NCBI RefSeq assembly: GCF_004193775.1
Contig: NC_041016.1
Span: 39,540,547 to 39,604,546, forward strand
DNA length: 64,000 bases
Direction: 5' to 3'
From: Glycine soja
Taxonomy: Eukaryota > Streptophyta > Magnoliopsida > Fabales > Fabaceae
Positions 60,746 to 64,000 of this stretch are shown here, piece by piece. The position numbers and the translations under genes are program-made. Below the pieces are notes generated by a model. That model searched no databases. It worked only from the letters and a program-made list of their open reading frames with translations, and was not told where the DNA came from. Position 1 is the stretch's first letter; each line of letters opens with the position of its first letter.

Positions 60746-61325
60746 TGATGTGAACCTTACGGGGCGGATCGCTTGATACAGGCTACGGATATTTGGATGA
60801 CGCCACTTCCGGTGAAGGAAGATAAGTCAGGGTAGACGCCACTTCCGGTGAAGGAAGATAAGTCCGGGTAGACGCCACTTCCAGTGAAGGAAGATAAGTC
60901 AAGGTAGACGCCACAAGGATTACCTTGATAAGTCTGATAATTGGTTCAACAAGGAACCCAGAGAGAAACTCTCACCAAATTTTATCAAATGCCAAAAGTT
61001 TTTTTATTCAAAACAAAAACCCATACTTATAGTGTAGCTAAACAAAAAGATAAAAATAGACATGGGCCTTTTAAACAGTTTGGGCCAAAATTACAATAAA
61101 AATAAATTATAACTAAAAACTTATTTAACTTGGGCCTTCAAATTAGTTTGGGCCTTCAGCAACAATTAATAGTCTTGATAGTGTCTCTGCCTCTGGGCCT
61201 TCATCCTTCTCCACTTGGGCCTTCATCCTTCTCCACTCGGGGGCTTTGTCCTTCTCCACTTGGGCCTTCGTCCTTCTCCACTTGGGCCTTTAGCCTGTAT
61301 TTGGCCAGTTTCATGATTCTCATCA
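60746..61325 (-). repeat. Right LTR of composite insertion (minus, 5' LTR)
   Basis: 580-bp LTR from TGATGTGAACCTTACGG to GATTCTCATCA, with three 36-bp units (60799-60906) and four U3 repeats. Its U3 terminus is the right edge of the insertion and touches target copy GGTGG. Confidence 0.92.
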
Positions 61326-61330
61326 GGTGG

Positions 61331-62395
61331 AGACAAAACAACAACCAAGGTCTTGCAATCAGGATTCTTTTGGCCATCAATCTTTAAAGATGCTCACCAA
61401 CATGCTTTGCAATGCGATCAATGTCAGAGAATGGGGGGGATCTCCAGGAGAAACGAAATGCCTCTACAGAATATTATGGAAGTTGAAGTGTTTGATTGTT
61501 GGGGCATTGATTTTGTAGGCCCTCTACCTTCATCCTTGGGCAATGAATACATTCTTGTAGCTGTGGATTATGTATCTAAGTGGGTCAAAGTTGTAGCTAC
61601 ACCTAAGAATGATGCCAAAACCATGGTGAAATTCTTGAAGAAGAACATATTTGCACGGTTTGGGGTGCCAAGAGTTTTAATCAGTGATGGAGGTTCTCAT
61701 TTTTGTAACAACCAGTTGCAAAAGGTGTTAGGCTATTATCATGTTACACATAAAGTTGCCTTACCTTATCATCCGCAAACTAATGGTCAAGTAGAAGTCT
61801 CCAATAGGGAATTAAAGAAAATTTTGGAGAAAACTATAGCATCAAACATGAAAGACTGGGCAAGTAAATTGGATGATGCACTATGGGCCTATAGAATTGC
61901 TTTTAAAACTCCTATTGGCTTATCTCCATTTCAAATGGTTTACGGCAAATCCTGTCATTTACCAGTAGAATTGGAGCATAAAGCATATTGAGCTTTGGAG
62001 TTTTTGAATTTTGATGAGACTGCTTCAGGGGAACAAAGAAAAGCACAACTGTTGGAGTTGGAGGAAATGAAATGGAATGCTTATGAGTCTGCCAGATTGT
62101 ACAAAGATAAAGTAAAGGCCTACCATGATAAAAAGCTGCTCAAGAAGGAATTCAGACCGGGACAACAAGTATTGATGTTTAACTCCAGACTGAAGTTATT
62201 TCCGGAAAAGCTCAAATCTAAATGGTCAGGACCCTTCACTATCAAAGAGGTGAGGTCATATAGAGCTGTAGAATTGGTTGATCCTCATTCATCAACTCCA
62301 GACAAATCATGGGTAGTCAATGGTTAGAGATTGAAGTTGTACCATGGTGGAAGCATTGATAGGCTAAACACCATTATTCACTTGCAGGACCCATG
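61331..62395 (+). pseudogene. pol: Athila-like pol continuation: integrase
   Basis: Resumes the frame broken at 57691: FWPSIFKDAHQHALQCDQCQ (zinc finger CxxC), then the integrase core with its three acidic residues apparently present (GIDFVGPLP, VLISDGGSHF, PQTNGQVEVSNRE) and the C-terminal domain (FRPGQQVLMFNSRLKLFPEK, KSKWSGPFTIKEV, RLKLYHGGSI). Stops: TGA at 61989 (AY-stop-ALEF, expected Trp) and TAG at 62325 (VNG-stop-RLKL, expected Gln). The end IIHLQDP-stop at about 62395 looks like the natural end of pol. Confidence 0.9.
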
Positions 62396-64000
62396 AAAGA
62401 CTTTTGCGTCAAGCTAATGACATTAAAAGAGCGCTTACTGGAAGGAAACCCAACCCTTTTTAATTTTGTTTTTCTTGCATTTAGTTAATCTTGATTGCTT
62501 GTGATTGTTTGAATTCAGCATTTTTAGTATTGGAAAAGGGGTTAAAAAGCTTTTGCGAAGTTGTGGACAGAAAAATAACTTGAAAATTTTTTTGTTGTCC
62601 ACTCGCTAAACGCATTCCTCGTGCTAAGCACCATCTTCTTCACGCGCTAAGCGATCTGTTGTTTGCGCTAAGCGCCTTGACCCCTGATCATTGGTTGTAT
62701 GGTCCCGCTAAGCACGTGACCTGTGCGCTAAGCCTAATAAACTCTCTGTCCATTTAATTTTTGAAATTGGGCTAAGCGAGTCATCTCACTAAGCACACAA
62801 GTCTGGTCTTGCTAAGCACACTGATATGCTAAGCGCTATTTTCCATTGACTGATTAATTTTGAGAATTGGGCTAAGCAAGTCCTCTCGCTAAGCCCAATT
62901 CCTTCTCTGTTTGGAATAGCGCTAAGCGAGACGAACGCGTTAAGCGTGGGCCACTACTGCATTCAAGGAGCATTTTATTTGCTAAGCGCGGCCTTGGCCC
63001 GCTAAGCGAGAGTTGCAGGACCAATCAGAGCTGCAGAACTCGCCCAAAAACTTCTCTGGACCAATCAGTGCATGAGCTTTAAAACTCAAACATCATGTTG
63101 ACTTGCTTAGTGAGTCCATGCACTAAGTGAGTCATTTGAAACTGCCAGCAAATAAGGCAATTGCCTTAAACAGTTACCATTTTACTTCCTCTGAGCATTT
63201 TCTCCCATTCATTGCATTCACCCTCTGCACAGTACTTCAATCTCCCTGCATTGCCTGCATTTTTGCTCCCTCTTTGCACTCATATTCAATAGCACAAGTA
63301 AGCTTCTTAACTTTGTTCATTTTATTTCCAAATTTCAAACTTTAGGCTAGTTAACTTAGTAGTGTTAGGTTGAATTTCTGTTAATACTTAGTTTTGTTGG
63401 GTTAGTTGTTTGTTAGACTAGAATTAGGGTTTTATTGTGGATACAATGTGCTTGTTTTGATTAGGGTTAGACGGCCTAATAGAGGCCTAAGTGGAGGGGT
63501 GAGAAGCCCCAACTTTTTTTGGATATCCCGATGAGTGCACTAAGCGCCTTGCGGCGCTAAGCGAGTTCATCGTTTTTGTTGAACATCTGGATTTCCAGAT
63601 AAACTCCCTAAGCGCGGCCCTATCCCACTAAGCGTGTTCATCTTCTCTGATTCAAAGTTCAATTGCTTATGAACTCGCTAAGCGCGTCTGTGTGCTAAGC
63701 AAGTAATGTGTTCTCAGACACTTAGAAATTTCTATGTTTTGTTGTGCGCTAAGCGTGCCCTGTCACGCTAAGCGCAATTATCTCTCTATTTTTCTATTTG
63801 TTGGAATTGGGCTTAGCGAGCATGCTCGCAAAGCCAGTGTTGTTCAATAGAGTAGTCGCGCTAAGTGTGGCTTGTCGCGCTATGCGCAAATCCTTATCTG
63901 TTTTGAAAATTTGTGGAATTGGGCTTAGCGAGCCTGCTCGCTAAGCCAATTCTGCAGAAAGAAATTGGATCTGTGTTCACTCACTAAGCGCGTGGCTATC
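62396..64000 (+). other. 3' region of Athila-like element, GCTAAGCG motif array
   Basis: Region after pol with no supported ORF. It is filled with more than 30 copies of a degenerate near-palindrome GCGCTAAGCGC (variants GGGCTAAGCGAG, CACTAAGCACAC, CGCTAAGCCC, GGGCTTAGCGAG), often in pairs about 20-30 bp apart, in two clusters (62600-63010 and 63530-64000). The stretch between (63130-63500) lacks the motif and is ordinary T-rich sequence. In Athila elements an env-like frame may follow pol; none is readable here. The element continues beyond the window. Confidence 0.65.

Larger units (their letters stand above)
57692..61325. mobile_element. Inverted composite family A insertion, GGTGG target duplication
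   Basis: 3634-bp insertion in the Athila-like pol, flanked by GGTGG (57687-57691 and 61326-61330). Excising it restores the frame CGGHYGGDKTTTKVLQ. Both outer ends are U3 ends: TGATGAGAATCATG on the left and CATGATTCTCATCA on the right. Contents: LTR plus primer-binding site plus about 100 bp leader in plus direction (57692-58357), then a short A element in minus direction (58358-61325) whose 3' LTR lacks its last 8 bp. All three LTRs share variants absent from the copy at 25698 (TTTAAAAGGCCCATG, TTGTTTAGCTACAC, AAGTATGGGTTT), so they derive from one parent. Confidence 0.92.

Noticed and set aside
63127..63345. A 72-codon plus frame in the 3' region of the Athila-like element as an env-like start.
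   Set aside because: Short, no signal or membrane pattern I would trust, and no continuing frame.

Overview
The window is plant nuclear DNA, almost certainly repeat-dense (peri)centromeric heterochromatin of a legume. Soybean (Glycine) is my best guess. The basis is recognition of motif styles (GCGCTAAGCGC-rich Athila-like 3' regions, GTAATCGATTAC palindromes, CRM-like LTR elements next to long-unit satellite DNA), not a database match. No intact cellular gene is visible.

About 26 kb, spread over eight blocks between 4697 and 46093, is a tandem satellite with a unit of about 410 bp (roughly 63 unit-equivalents). It is interrupted by Ty3/gypsy LTR elements of two main families. Family B has LTRs of about 1.1-1.3 kb starting TGATGAGGACATG and ending TTCATATCA. 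Family A has LTRs of about 0.55-0.7 kb starting TGATGAGAATCATG and ending TTCACATCA, and carries a 36-bp minisatellite inside the LTR. A variant 'A-long' LTR starts TGATGAGGACAT. Both families have gag with one CCHC knuckle and pol frames that run into the 3' LTR, which I associate with the CRM clade. Many insertions still show 5-bp target-site duplications: GATAT, TTTAC, GAATC twice, GTCGA, AGGCC and GGTGG.

Layout. 1-4697: two family A LTRs head to head, then leader, gag and protease of an A element, with a solo B LTR inside. 4697-5434: satellite. 5435-13004: a complete, young but defective B element on the minus strand. 13005-18377: satellite with an A-long 5' end. 18378-20408: two solo A LTRs in a duplicated satellite block. 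20409-25697: satellite including an 819-bp dimeric higher-order repeat. 25698-28779: a short non-autonomous A element. 28780-46093: satellite with an A-long LTR (itself carrying a solo B LTR) and a B LTR fragment. 46094-51500: a low-copy island with a small unknown ORF, a PPR pseudogene and a CACTA-like hairpin cluster. 51507-54342: the 5' half of a decayed B element. 54343-56472: two unidentified LTR-type fragments. 56473-62395: Athila-like pol, split by a 3.6-kb family A insertion. 62396-64000: its 3' region, packed with GCTAAGCG motifs.

Most unusual points. (1) The insertion at 57692-61325 has the U3 end of the LTR at both outer edges, an inverted internal junction and a perfect 5-bp duplication, so it looks like integration of a palindromic reverse-transcription product. 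(2) Two separate deletion-derivative A elements keep the same 293-codon fused gag/pol frame. (3) The satellite is CpG-rich: hand count 27 CpG in a 410-bp unit at 40% GC, observed/expected about 1.65. (4) Solo LTRs have been carried along by satellite amplification. The genes here do not form a pathway; the interactions are parasitic (nested insertion, possible trans-mobilisation) or structural (satellite turnover).
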